A stretch of DNA of 64,000 nucleotides, from contig NC_084818.1 of NCBI RefSeq assembly GCF_963583255.1, positions 13,270,222 through 13,334,221 on the forward strand, given 5' to 3'. Both the position numbers and the translations under genes were made by a program. Every line of letters starts with the position of its first letter. The first letter of the stretch is position 1. Source of the DNA: Pyrus communis (lineage: Eukaryota > Streptophyta > Magnoliopsida > Rosales > Rosaceae). Below the pieces are notes generated by a model. The model saw nothing but the letters and a program-made list of their open reading frames with translations, was not told where the DNA came from and searched no databases. Shown here piece after piece: positions 11,444-23,180 of the stretch.

Positions 11444-12780
11444 CTATCTTCTGAGGAACCATCTCATCTTAGTTCCAGCTTGATGTGCTCCACAGATTCC
11501 TTTATATACTTTGGCCATCACTTTCATTAACTCTTCTTTGCCTAAGCATTTTAACAAAAGTCCATCTAGAGTTTTTCTTAATAGATTCCTTTCCCACAAA
11601 ACATACTTAGTTGCTTGTTGCCTATTCTTCTTACTTGTGGGGAAAGAAGGATCTTTCAAGTGTTGAGTAACAGGTGATCTCCAAATTCTATCTCTAACAC
11701 CTTAGTCATTACATCTAGGCTGAACTCCTTTTCTAAAATAGAAGGGAGATTTCTCTTTTGTACTTCCACCTCTCCCTTGAATTTTCTTTCTTGGATCTAC
11801 ACTCCAAAAGCCACATGTGCCATTTCATTAGCAATTGCGTTCGATCCTCTGGGAACATGGCTGACTGATATTTTAGTCCCCCATTAACTCAATAATTGAG
11901 TAGATGCCAAGTAATAACTAGTCATGGTAATGTGTCTGCGCTTGTATTCCCTATTTAGCTGATTGATTGCCAATTATGAGTCACCAAATACTTCAACTTC
12001 AATTGCCCCCAACTCTATCAAGATTTCCAGACCAATTATCAGTGCCTCATACTCTGCCCGATTGTTAGTAGAATCTTGATAATCCAGGAGAAATGAATAA
12101 CAGTGGTGAGCACCCTTAGGATCGATGATGACAATCCCAGCCTCAACAACATTTTGAGTGCAAGATCCATTAAAATACAGTTTCCAATGAGTGATCCAGA
12201 AACTGGCTATCCTCTTTATTTCTTATTGAATCCATTCTTCTTTGCCCGATGAGGGTTTACTTGGTGGGATATAGAGACTAGCCATCTCTAGAGTTCCTGG
12301 GATGTTAATAAGTTCATCCTGCAATTCTTGGTTCTCGGCTAAGAAGTTTGTAATTCCTTGTCCTTTGATTGCTCTTTGAGGCATTGAAAACTAAACTTTG
12401 ATAGTGCTAGAATATACCTTCCAATCCTTCCTGTTAGTATAGGTTTTAACAACATGTATTTGATTACATCAATCTTGGCAATGATGTGGATGTGGCAAGG
12501 CAACATGTAATGCCTGAGCTTACAGGCAGTGAAGTATAGAGCCAAACACAACTTTTCCATTAGGGTATATCTTGTTTGTACCTCAGTAAGGATTCTACTA
12601 AGCTAGTATATCGCTTGTTCCTTTCCTCATTCATTGTTTTGAGCCAGCAAGCTTCTTATTGATTTTTCAGAGGCAGAAATGTAAAGCTTTAAAGGCTTCC
12701 CTCTCTGAGGTGGCATGAGCACTGGTGAAGAGGTCAAGTAAGCCTTTATTTTGTCAAAGGCCTCTTGGTGTGGTGGGCCC
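11444..12780 (-). pseudogene. Gypsy RNase H region and integrase zinc-binding region, heavily decayed
   Basis: The 71-residue piece at 11659-11444 (EELMKVMAKVYKGICGAHQAG) is the region ahead of the integrase zinc finger, with the H of GAHQAG visible. The 11.7-12.78 kb stretch sits where RNase H belongs. It holds only short broken frames such as 12560-12339 (LALYFTACKLRHYML), matching the segment just after the polymerase connection. Confidence 0.65.
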
Positions 12781-13925
12781 TACTCGAACTCTTCTTTTTC
12801 TTTCAATCTTAACAGAGGAGTTAGCGGCTGAATCTTGCCCGCAAAGTTAGCAATGAATCTCCTCAAGAAGTTGATTTTCCCTAGTAGCCTTTGTAGTTGT
12901 ACCTTATTAGTGGGAGGAGGTGATTCCATTATTGACCGAGCTTTATTTTTGTTGACCTCCACCCTTCTTTGATGAAGGAATCCCAAGAAGTTGCCTGACC
13001 TTACCCCAAAAGCACATTTCTTAGTATTTATTTTTAACTTATGGATCCTCATTCTTGTTAAGGCTTGTTTGAGGTCTATTAGATGCTGCTATTCAGTTTT
13101 AGACTTCACCATGATGTCATCAATGTATACTTCCATGCTATGGCTAATCAAGTCATGAAAAATGGCATTCATTGTTTTTTCATAGGTTGCACAATCATTT
13201 TTTAGCCCAAATGGCATGACCAAGTACTCGTATGCTCTAACATGTCCTAGGCATCTAAAAGCTATTTTATGCATATCTTCTTTAGCCATTTTTATCTGAT
13301 TATAACCAGCATTCCCATCCATAAAAGATAAAACTTCATGTTTTGCAACTGCATCCATAGATAGGTTAGCCATGGGCATAGGGTATTCATCTTTAGGCGT
13401 AGCTTCATTAATATTTCTATAGTCAACACAACATAAAACTGCATTAGTTATAGCTTTTAATACAGGTACAATGTTGGCCAACCACTCAACATACTTGGCA
13501 GGCCTAATAAATCCAACATTTACCAGCCTTTCAATCTTTTCTTTGACTTTTCCTTCGATCTCTTTTGACATTCTTCGTGGTGCTTGCTTTACAGGTTTAT
13601 ATCCCTCCTTAATAGGCATTTTGTGTTCTACTAAGGTTGAATCTAAACTTGGCATCTCAGTGTAATGCCAAGCAAATAAGTCTTTAAACTCATGCAGAAG
13701 ACTGATTATCTTTGCCCGATCTTCAACTTCCAACAGGTTGTTAATCTTTATAGGCCTTGGATCCTCTTTAGTTCCAAAATCAATAGTTTCTAAGGGGTAT
13801 TGTACCTCTGGCGCTAGCTTGTCAGGTTTTGCACACAAAAATTTGACTAACTCCGGACTCTCAGGCATATCCTCTGGCCAATCCAAGTTATATATACATT
13901 CAACCATTTGTATGGCTACTTCCAA
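12780..13925 (-). pseudogene. Gypsy reverse transcriptase
   Basis: The 278-residue frame 13925-13089 has the RT landmarks in order: EIEGKVKEKIERLVNVGFIR, CVDYRNINEATPKDEYPMP, MPFGLKNDCATYEK and the catalytic YIDD in EVYIDDIMVKS. The thumb/connection follows in another frame at 13052-12780 (INTKKCAFGVRSGNFLGF, LQRLLGKINFLRRFI). The family motif Y.DD is intact but a frameshift near 13.07 kb and loss of flanking domains make it inactive. Confidence 0.93.
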
Positions 13926-14143
13926 CTCCTTTCTAAAAAACCCTTTTTCACCCCTGTTCTGGTTACTGGAAGCTTCTTCCTTCTATTCTTCTTGTTCATT
14001 GACCGAGCTCTCCATTTCTTGCTTTCTTTCTCTCTCATACCCCAACAGTCTTTTGATTAAGGACCTTACTGTAACTCCTTGGTCCTTTCTTCTTTGTTTT
14101 GACATTACTAGTGTTGGGAAGTAGGGATAATATGGGGTCTGTC

Positions 14144-14647
14144 TTATTCTTCCATAGTGAGAAACAATCCTTGTTCCAAAAGCTTTTGGGTCGTCACCTT
14201 AGTCGGGCAACTGTTCTCATTAGTTCTTAAGCACTGGAGAATCCCAACATTGGGATTACAAAAGTTGGCTTCTACAACATTGGCAGTAGGGAAGAATAGC
14301 CGTGATTCAGCCTTTACCATCTCCCAAAATCCTAGTCTCATAGCCTCTTCCTCATGGTAAATAGCTACTTGTTTATGCAAAGTAGACGGTATAGAGAGAC
14401 CCTGATGAATCTAATCCCTACCAAGCAAAACTCCATAAGTAGAACTATTATCCACCACAAAGAAAGCTAGCATTATTTGCTTGGATCCCAAGTCAACCTC
14501 CAGTGGCAATATCTCATAAGTTCTAGTAATGGCTTCAGATAAGCTAGAGACTGTCAAGTCAGTAGGAATAAGATCTTCGTCACTTCTTCCCAATTTCTTC
14601 ATCTGTTTTAATGGTATTACATTGACTGCAGCTCCTCTATTAATCAA
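14144..14647 (-). pseudogene. Gypsy aspartic protease region
   Basis: The frame 14647-14411 reads INRGAAVNVIP, IMLAFFVVDN and YGVLLGRD, the pepsin-like retroviral protease of gypsy elements. The catalytic triad D-[ST]-G / D-G-A of the family is here N-R-G, so the catalytic Asp appears lost. The downstream piece 14380-14144 (QVAIYHEEEAMRLGFWEMVKAES) is the linker towards RT. Confidence 0.8.
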
Positions 14648-14715
14648 AACCCTCTTGAACGGTACTCATTCCAAATGAGCAGTTACATATATGGGCTTGA
14701 GATGGTTATGTAGGG

Positions 14716-15600
14716 CTAAACTCGAGTGGCTGAAGACACCCTCTCGAACTTTTTCTTTGCGAGCACGGGCAAACCTGTTTGGCTAGATTCTTCTTTTCCT
14801 ACCTCTTTAACACTAACATGTTCCATCATAAGTTCTGTTACCAAGTAATCACCCTCCATTTTGGTAGGTTGATTAGGATCAGCGCAAAACATAGCAGATA
14901 GAACATATGTCATGTTTATGTGGAAGTTGCTAGGTTTAGGTAAATCCTCCTTCTTGCCCCTAATATGGTCCATGAATTCATCTAGCCAGATGTGTGCTTC
15001 TTTCGGCAACATTAGTTCAGGCAACCCTTCGTCCCGAGTTATACTAAAGTTCTGCACCTGCTTTGAGACTTCATAAAGAGTATTAACCAGTAATGGTAAG
15101 GGTATTATTCTTTCTAGGGAGATAGTTCCAAAACATATGGGTTATGGGCTCCATCTTGGGGTTGGCATCATTATCATATCCTCTTGAGCTCTTCTCAATA
15201 TTCTATACTTTCCAGGATGAGGGTTTTATGGCACATGATCTCCCTCCCCCTCAATCTTGTTATTAGCCCTCTCTACCTCCTTTTTGCTTCTCTAGTGAAG
15301 TTGACTTCTTCCCGCATGATGTACTTTCTCAAACTTCACATTTTTAGAGGTTTCTGATGTAGCAGGAATTTTTAATGAGTTCATATTGGCTTTGTGCTAC
15401 CTCTAGACTCTTATAATCATAAAAGTTCCCATTTTCTTGATAGGTCTCCTATCCTTTCCAACTATATACCATTCCTGCCCGAGTCGGGCAGAACCCTTTT
15501 TAGTGACTGGGGATAATGGGTTCTTTGTTCTTCCCTTCATCTTGACATTACCACCTTCATAACTCGGCTGGGGAAGCCTAAACCTCCATCCATTTTGGTG
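14716..15600 (-). pseudogene. Gypsy gag-protease linker and 5' remnant
   Basis: The 113-residue frame 15057-14716 (TYVLSAMFCADPNQPT, GDYLVTELMMEHVSVKEVG) is the segment that precedes the protease in this gypsy group, as I remember related apple elements. From 15.06 to 15.6 kb only stop-riddled pieces remain. No recognisable gag CCHC or capsid block is seen. Confidence 0.6.
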
Positions 15601-15784
15601 TTTTGGCTGGGAGACGGACGCCTACCGAACTACAAGCACAAGAGTAGGGGCAAAATTCCATCTTTATGACATTGCATTTGTGCAAGTCTCAATCTCCAAG
15701 TTTGTCAATTTTTCTAACTTTCTCTTTAGTTGTTTATATTAATCTCATACGTAATTGATGTTGTGAATTTTTTTTTTTTTTATT
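15600..15784. repeat. Fragment of a copia-type LTR
   Basis: The minus-strand reading (GACTTGCACAAATGCAATG ... CCCCTACTCTTGTGCTTGTAG) parallels the 27.45-28.17 kb solo LTR (CTTGCGTATTGCAATG ... CCCTACTCAGTGCTTGTAG). It lies between the gypsy 5' remnant and the B3 N-terminal fragment, so the gypsy element probably broke into this older LTR. Confidence 0.5.
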
Positions 15785-16566
15785 ATAATTATTGAAATTC
15801 TTGTGTTATTTTTATATTTTCTAATATTGCTCCAACATCAGCAACACCCAAATCTTGATCATCATCACCATCTTTATTATCATTAGTATCATTAACATCA
15901 TGATGATGTAATTCAGAACTTGCACTACTTGTACTTGCTTGGCTACCACGATTACGCTTCCACCCTTGCTTCTTAGGCAGTGTAACGGCCAACATTCCTC
16001 AATGAAATCGATAACTTCATCTCGAGGACTTGACATACTGTTCAAGAAGCTGAAGTCATTCTAGGGTACCACTGCATTGACAACCACAACATCCTTCTCC
16101 AGTCATAATCTCGGCATCACTAAAGTCATTCTTTGTTATCTTCTGAGCAATTCTGCAAACTATTACCGCCAAGATACCAAAAGGGGACAAAACCTCATTA
16201 CGGATGAAGAAGTTGAGGTTCTACCATAAAACCTATTGGCAATATGAGATGAAGCCCAACTACTTATAAGCACATGCAAGGTCCCTCCTCTCATCAATGT
16301 GAGATCCACTCTTAACACACTTCCTCACGTGTGGCGAATTTTCAAGCCTTACACAGGGACAACACAACTTGGATGACGTGTGGCTATTGGGCTTCACACG
16401 TGGGACAACGTGCTCTAATACCATGAAGAAGTTAAGGTTCCACCATAAAACCAATAGGCAATATAAGGATAAGCTTAACTATTTATAAGCACATGGAATG
16501 TCCCTTCTCTTATCAATGTGAGATTCACTCTTAACAACCAAACTCGTCCTCACTCAACAAACCCAT
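15785..16566 (-). pseudogene. B3-domain protein, 5' fragment, interrupted by a TRIM
   Basis: Minus-strand pieces include a possible start MGLLSEDEFG at 16566, then ILAVIVCRIAQKITKNDF (about 16.19-16.13 kb, compare LDVLADICGIAPEKTNDV in the second B3 locus), FLNSMSSPRDEVI, and LPKKQGWKRNRGSQASTSSA with HHHDVND and DGDDDQDLGVAD. This is the same order as in the 27-29.4 kb B3 gene. The TRIM at 16205-16536 sits between the start and the first block. The C-terminal half is about 10 kb downstream at 5.7-6.1 kb. The frames are not continuous. Confidence 0.55.
16205..16536 (-). mobile_element. TRIM retrotransposon (miniature LTR element)
   Basis: Two direct repeats of 113 bp (16205-16317 and 16424-16536) flank about 106 bp. 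On the minus strand each repeat starts TGTTAAGAGTG and ends ACTTCTTCA. The upstream repeat is followed at once by TGGTATTAGAGC, nearly the initiator-tRNA-Met primer site TGGTATCAGAGC. It has no coding capacity. The family matches the element at 35.1 kb. I could not see a clear target duplication. Confidence 0.85.
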
Positions 16567-19330
16567 CTTCTTCTCTTCCTTTTCTCTTTCTGGTGAGTAT
16601 GCTGAAATTGAGAAACATAAGTGAAAAGATGTGGGTGCAAAAATTAAGGATCAAGCAATGAGTCACTTCCTAAATTTAGGGGAGTGGAGCTAGAATAAAA
16701 GAGCATGATCGAACACTTCTATGGAAAATGGAACATCGAGAAATATAAGAAAAGTGGGATTTGAAGCCCAAGTATTTTTTGTCTATAAAGGATCTCGAAT
16801 CCCAGGAGAACAGGGGGTGTGGAAAGAGATATGAAATCGTTCTATATTTTACAAGTATCCTAAACAAACATTGACTTGAGCATCAGAGTGTTTTTTTGCA
16901 TGTCCCCCTCCTCCCTATTGACAGTAAGCGAAGATGGTGTCTAAAGCTTATCAACGTGTTCAAGATTACTTGTTGATGGAGAATTGGAGTACCCGAAAAT
17001 TTCTGCTCCAACAGTTGAGGAGTAAGGGTAAACTATTCTTCGAAGCAGCTGTAGTGAGGGCATGCATTAAAACCCTAATGAAATTTGGAGTTGAATCCTG
17101 TTATTCGGCATAGATATTGCATACAGTCGTATTGTGGTTGAAAAAAAAATTTACTCGAGGATGGGGGCACATCCTGATTTATCTAGAAAAATGAATCTTT
17201 GAACTGGGTTTCATCCAATTGAATGGGGCATGCATTTAAGTTCTAATCAGTTCATAGCCCACAAGGAAAGGAGTATTATACAGTCGTTAATGATTAAGCC
17301 AAGTGTGCACTAACAACTGATGGCCACATGCTTGCCTTCTCCCTCAGAGCAAGAAAAGAATACCCTTACCTCTTCCATATTGATTTTCGCATGATATTAG
17401 GTTATAAAAAAATGTCATACATGATTTCGTTATAGCTAAGTGCAAATAATGCCTATCATGTGCAAATCCTGAAGCTTTTATATGGGCTATATATCCCAGA
17501 CTAGATGTTTTGACATTTAGATTATTTGTTTAAACGCAAATTGGGGAAATGGCCAAATCTTATGGGGTATAACATACCATTCTCTATCTCACTTGTTGAT
17601 GCACAAAATCGGGTCGATATTGGACCAATGTAAATCTGACCGTAAAATCATGCATACGCTTAAGAACACAACAATATATTAACGACTACCTGCAATTAGA
17701 AACTAAAATAGCCTATTTCAGGAAAATTGTAAGCATGGAGAAAAGATAAACTGTTTTCATACGAGCATGTATTGTTGAGAAATTAGCAACTCTTTAGTTT
17801 TTGTTTCTTTGACAAGAAACGATGGTAAAATTTCATTACTGAATCACAATTACAAAGAGTCCAGAACAATGACAAGAGTTGCCACATAGGTATAATCTCC
17901 AGTAACCAAATAAATTGATCTGGAGGTAATTCGCACAAACTAGAGTTAATAATAACCCTAATTTGCAACCACAACTGGACACGCACTAGCATAAGCATTG
18001 TCGATACAACTCTGCCACAAAGAAGGCAGACGGAACAGATTTATACCGCAGCCCATGTAATGTCATCGCCAAAACAAGAGAGACTACATCAAAAACATCA
18101 CTTGGCAAAGCGAGGTCACAATGAAAAACCAAGTCTAACAATTAGGGCCACATCAAACCACTGTTCACAAATTGGCTACATCACTTGCAAGTCGAGACAT
18201 TACCCGCTAGAAGCGATACAAACAAACCTACATAAAGCTACACATATCTGAGAAAACGAAATCCTCTGATAGGCTCGAGTCCATTGATTGACCTATCACC
18301 ACTTGCAACCAACTTGCTACTGAGGTCCGCTGCAACTCTCGAGCCAATGCCACCACAAAGGAAGGCAAAGCCCCACTAAAAAGGAAGGCAGAGCTGCAAC
18401 TAAAAAGTTGAGAAGAGCCACAAAATCGGGCAAACCATAGAGGGAGGATCCGACCCACCAACAATAAAAAAAACCAACCTATACCCGCACATCCAGCCCT
18501 AAAACAGGGGAAAAGCTCTGTACGAGAATAAAATCTCGAGCAACGGGTCAAAGGCCTGTATCAGAGCTGGAAACATTGTTCGCAGACAAAATAGGGCAGG
18601 AGAAAAAGTGCTAGGCAGCACCAAGGACCAGAGACAAAGTGAAGGGAGGTCGCAGAAGAGTGGGCGCACGCGCGAGGTGGGGGAAGGGGGTTGTAGGAAC
18701 CGGGGAGTGGAAAGGCTTGGAGGAGGCAATGTTGTGCCTTGGCCTATTCGTCAATGCAGAAACGAGATTCATATTACAACCTCACCAAAGTCATCCATAG
18801 TTGAACATAATAAAATACAAGAAATTTACTAGGTTCGGCAAAAAACCTGCCTATGTCTCTGGAGAGATATTGTTCTTTAGTATGGGAATAACAGTACAAG
18901 TTACACATGATTTAAATCGACATAACCCAATCCTGAATTCCTTGTACACCCACTCACAGAATTTTCCCAAGAGCCTCACTCTACCCCAAGAGTTCTCTCA
19001 CCAGAGACTTTTCACTTTAGCTCTCTTGATTTTCTCTCAACCCATATTCAACCTTTCCCATGGGTGAGCCGAATGCTCTCCCCCTTGGATGATTCTCTGA
19101 TGCTTACCCTCTCACTCGGCAAGTATACTAAATGCACAAAATTGCATCTAGTTATAGGCATACACTAGCAACTATGACCAAGTCCCAAAAGTCTTACGTT
19201 CACATGACATAATTTACCTAGCATGCAACACTTTTCTCCATTTGCCATCTAATGCATAGAAGAGAAAGCATGCAAAATTTCAAGCAACCAACTTTGCAAC
19301 CCACAAAGTCAAGAAAAGCTTCCAACTTTG
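16567..19330. other. Spacer without recognisable gene
   Basis: Mixed-composition DNA with only short frames and no domain I recognise. The 17.78-18.8 kb part has locally higher GC and a run GGCGCACGCGCGAGGTGG near 18.66 kb. The stretch 18.8-19.3 kb reads like the decayed interior of an LTR element, but no partner repeat is visible. Confidence 0.3.
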
Positions 19331-19587
19331 CTTGTGGCAATGTTCATGTCTTCTCTTGAACGAAGACTTCCTTGCCACAACTGAAAGCATTCACATGGTC
19401 ATCAATTGTTGTCAACACATAACTCATAATTACTCACAAATGTATGAGCTAAACACAAAAATCTCCACCTTGGGGAACATGCAAAATCCTTACACCCGTC
19501 ACCAAGGCCTATTGGCCTTACATACGAGCATGCACATCCCTGAATCCATTTCCTTGGTCCTATTCCGATTTAGTACACACTGCCAAT
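19331..19587. repeat. Duplicate of copia 3' interior sequence
   Basis: Segments CAATTGTTGTCAACACATAA and CCTTGGTCCTATTCCGATT occur both here (about 19400-19580) and at 22.53-23.17 kb. AATCTCCACCTTGG near 19470 is the reverse complement of a copia polypurine tract. This is therefore a second partial copy of the same element end. Confidence 0.6.
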
Positions 19588-20075
19588 GCATGATAAATTT
19601 ATATATGCACAATGTCCTTGAAATAGAATTTCGTCCCTACTCTGTGCTTACAGTTCTATGGACGTTTGCTTCATCAGAATTCAACGATCTAAATCAAGAT
19701 TCCAACACCAGAAAACTAGATGTCAACACCGGAAAACTAGACTTCTGGCGAATTTCTGTATAGTTCTCTCAATAAGAAGGTTTGGGATTGTAGAAAATGA
19801 ATTTGATTTTTTTTGCATTCTAAATACCATGCAGATGGATGTATATATAATTGAGTTATGCATGTTCGCAACAGGTATGAATATGGGATGCGTCTTTTGG
19901 AAGACATCTTCTCAGAAGGGATGTGTTCTTCCATCGCTTCAGACCCATCTAATTAAAAAATAAATCTGTAATTAATTAATTAATTAATTAAATTATGAGA
20001 GCCCGAGCCCCATCTTTTGATAATTAATTATACATATTTATTATATATTAAAATGAGATTTTTGGAGTGTCAATA

Positions 20076-21796
20076 TGTAACATCCCATCCCGAGAATTTT
20101 AAAAACGTATGCGTGAAAAGACAGTTTTGCCCCTAGTGCGTTTTCTTTACGTTTTGTGGTTGTTTTGGGTTCCTTGTTGGCATGTTTTGAGCCACACACA
20201 CACTCCCACATTCTACACCCTTTTCCCTTGCCCTGTACCCCTATCTCGAGTTCCCTTTCCCTTCCCATTTTCCATACAACGTACGGACACACCCACACAC
20301 CCATCAAACCTCCACAGATCGAAGAAACCAAGCACATATTCAGGCTCGTGAGGCTTGTAGGAGTCCAACCATACCCATTTCAGGTAAGAATACCTTCATT
20401 TTCACGTTGAACTCATGATGCCCGATTTTGGTAATGTTCATGCACATGTAATTTCTCACGTTATTGGGAATTTCAAGCTTGTAGGAAGCTTGGTGGGGTC
20501 CCTAGGAGGCTCGGGGTGGTTCGTTTGAAGGTTTTGGACGTCGGGATCACGCGTTTCGAGGTTGGCCGGAGTTGGGGTGATTTTCCAGGTGAGATTTCGT
20601 GGATTTTAGCACTTGAAAGTGGTATGATTGTGTTCCTCTCATTGTAAGCTTCATTTTGGTACCAATTTTGTGAAATTTGGTTGAAAAACGAAGAAGATAT
20701 CGTGATTTAAAGTTTTCCCGATTTTCCGGCGCCGGCGACGGCGCCGGAGGCTCGCCGGAGAAGACGACGGAATATTCCGTCAAATCTGACGGAATATTCC
20801 TGACGCCGTTAACATAATCTGTTAGGGATAACGGAATATTCCTGACGGCGTCAACTGACGCCGTCAGCGTGGCCGGCGCGTGGGGGCGCGTGCGGCGGTG
20901 AAAAATTATTTTAAAAATATGGGGATGTTCCTGAGGTTGAGTAGATCACGTTGGTGTATTCATACACCCCATTTGAGCATTGTATGAGAAGTTATTTCTA
21001 AAGGTTGGTTATGTGCTTTAAAATTAACGTTTTTGTAGTTGTTTCGCATATAGGTGATACCTATCCCGAGGACGAGCGTGGTCACTCGAGGCAGGGGGGC
21101 TACGACCCTTCCACATATCAGTGAGTGGGCTTTTGGTTTTCCGTATATACCTATATACTTATATTTTCCCAAAAATTGATTGAAACATTTATTCGTTTAT
21201 ATGCCATGCATTGTATTACCGTTGTTTATGCATCGTTAGTTGCATTATTAATTGTTTATATATATATATATATATATATATATGCATATTTGGTGCTGCA
21301 GACGCATAGGTAAGTGCCAGGTAAATGTTATTCATGTTTACATTCAGTAGTGATTTGAGATGCTTAGAGAGCTCATAACCTGCACCCCCAGTGTTAGTGC
21401 TCCTGCCCAGAGTAGGGCACAATCCTTCACGTGATGTTCACCTCCCGCACCACACGCTCAGCTTGGATCCAAGTTAGGTGCACAGTCCTGTCGTACAGAT
21501 CACTTTAGGTGGTTCCGACTCGTAGGTGACCCGCGATTATTCGCCCAGCCTTCACGTGATCGTAGCACTTAAGCGTATATATATATTACACCCAGGCCTG
21601 TCGTACAGACCACTTTAGGTGGTTCCGACTCGTGTGCAGGTCCAGATAGTGAGATTGAGATTTGAGCTCTAGATTCAGCCATACAGGTCACGTTAGGTGA
21701 CTTCGGCTGCCAGACTATATGTTATTGATGTGTTTATACCTGAGCACTTGCATTTCATTTTGAGATTTTGGCATGGCATATTCTTGAGCGTGATTG

Positions 21797-21834
<38 letters not shown>

Positions 21835-22257
21835 CTATTTTCTGGGAAATATACAGGTTTTACGGCGAGGGGTTAGTACATATTTATTAAATGGTTTTCG
21901 AAAAGCTTTGTTTTTGCCCACTCACGCTTTTGTTTTGCGCCCCTCCAGGTTCTAGTTGACTAGCAGGTTTGGTGGTTTCCCAGAGGATTTTCCCGGCATT
22001 TCTGACAGACGATCACCAGCGTAGGGCCACCTTTGGGTGTATTTTGGTTGTGTCATTTTCATTTGCACTGCTTTAGGCTTTATGCTCTGAACTTAGCGTC
22101 GCACTTACGTTGCACTTATTATTACTTTATGTAAACCAGTTTTTATTCATTCGTATTACTATTTCCACTATTATTTTATTAGCTTCCGCACTGTGCACAT
22201 GGTTACGTCACTTCCACGTGACGGCCAGCATGCCCTGATCTTGATCAGGGTGTGTCA
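20076..22257 (+). mobile_element. Gypsy solo LTR, 2182 bp
   Basis: It starts TGTAACATCCCATCCCGAG and ends GATCAGGGTGTGTCA, with TG...CA ends. Flanks are CAATA (20071-20075) and TAATA (22258-22262), a 5-bp target duplication with one change. There is no internal region. Shared blocks (GTGAGTGGGC, CAGTCCTGTCGTACAGAT, GCGAGGGGTTA, CCCCTCCAGGT) show it is the same family as the LTR at 44989-47530. Just before the 3' end, CCCTGATC and GATCAGGG form a hairpin. Confidence 0.85.
20766..20867. repeat. Palindrome cluster inside the gypsy LTR
   Basis: GACGGAATATTCCGTC at 20766-20781 is a perfect 16-bp palindrome. ACGGAATATTCCTGACG recurs twice more. CTGACGGCGTC (20842-20852) and GACGCCGTCAG (20857-20867) form a perfect 11-bp stem with a 4-nt loop. 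Upstream lies a GC-rich GCGCCGGCGACGGCGCC tract. Confidence 0.85.
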
Positions 22258-22460
22258 TAATAACATTTCCCTATATTAATTATCAATTAATTAGCACACT
22301 CCAAATCCCAAACCCAAGGTTGAGCCCAATTTAATTCTCCGTGATCCATTACTCCAATCACTTTCTAATAAGGACAAAAGCCTTATAAAGTGAGGGAACT
22401 TTTTAGTAGTGATCAATGTGGGACAATGAAGAATAATATTTCTACTCAAAATTTCCAACA

Positions 22461-23180
22461 ATCTCCACCTCGGCGAATACACTATGCAAAAATCCTTGCA
22501 CCCATCACCAAAGCCGACTAGCATGCACACTCCTGAATCCATTTCCTTGGTCCTATTCCGATTCAGTACACACTGCCAATGGCATGTACAGTTGTTGCAA
22601 GCTAAAAATCGCCATTTTGCTTCAGATAGGATCTCAACACATCCTCGTCTCCTCCAGCAGGTTTTCCCCTTCTTCATTGTCCACAACCTGGAAACATATC
22701 AGCATGCCCGTTTCCATCAACAATTAACTCATCGAGCCAGACAAAAATCCCCATACTTCCTCCTTCCTCAGGATCATCTGATAACCTGTGAATCTCATAG
22801 CTCCACCTGCTGCAAAACCGCTACAACACTTGAGACTATACATCACCAGGAAAAGTGTTGCTTCGAGTACCTAGAGGGCATACTCGAAGTCTTCCACCAC
22901 AAACTTGCTACAACCCGGCCTAGCACTTGTAGCACTGTGGATCCTTGCCTCCAGAACCGGATATGAACATGCTATCTCTCTCAGATCTTCTTTCCAATTT
23001 TCTTCCACGATTCCAACCTTGAATAGCTAACAAATGTATGAGCCAAACACATAACTCAAAACTCATAACTCAAATGTATGAGCCTAACACAAAACTAGAA
23101 CCTGCTGTCCATAGCCTTCAATTGTTGTCAACACATAACTCATAATTACTCACAAATGTATGAGCCAAACACAACGGGCG
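22461..23180 (-). mobile_element. Copia element interior adjoining its 3' LTR, non-coding remnant
   Basis: Minus-strand sequence ending in AGGTGGAGAT before TGTTGG identifies this as the 3' end of a copia interior. The open frames here have no recognisable polyprotein domain. Parts repeat the 19.33-19.59 kb stretch. Confidence 0.5.

Larger units (their letters stand above)
6140..15600 (-). mobile_element. Decayed Ty3/gypsy retrotransposon with antisense mobile-domain ORF, 5' LTR missing
   Basis: On the minus strand the order is gag end/protease (15.06-14.14 kb), reverse transcriptase (13.93-12.78), RNase H region (12.78-11.7), integrase (11.66-10.39), then an oppositely oriented plant-mobile-domain ORF (7.54-9.7), a polypurine tract near 7240-7228 and the 3' LTR (7226-6140). 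The protease-RT-RNaseH-IN order is Ty3/gypsy. All frames carry stops or shifts. No matching 5' LTR or primer-binding site is found at the right end, where the element abuts a copia-LTR-like piece near 15.6 kb. It sits inside a B3 gene in the same orientation. Confidence 0.8.
19588..22460 (-). mobile_element. Copia 3' LTR, interrupted by a gypsy solo LTR
   Basis: On the minus strand the LTR starts TGTTGGAAATTTTGAG at 22460, directly after the polypurine tract AGGTGGAGAT. It resumes beyond the nested insertion (20075-19588), where ACTTCTGGCGAATTTCTG and TTTCGTCCCTACTC match the 27.45-28.17 kb LTR. The left end is truncated. The host LTR halves are 22460-22258 and 20075-19588. Confidence 0.75.
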
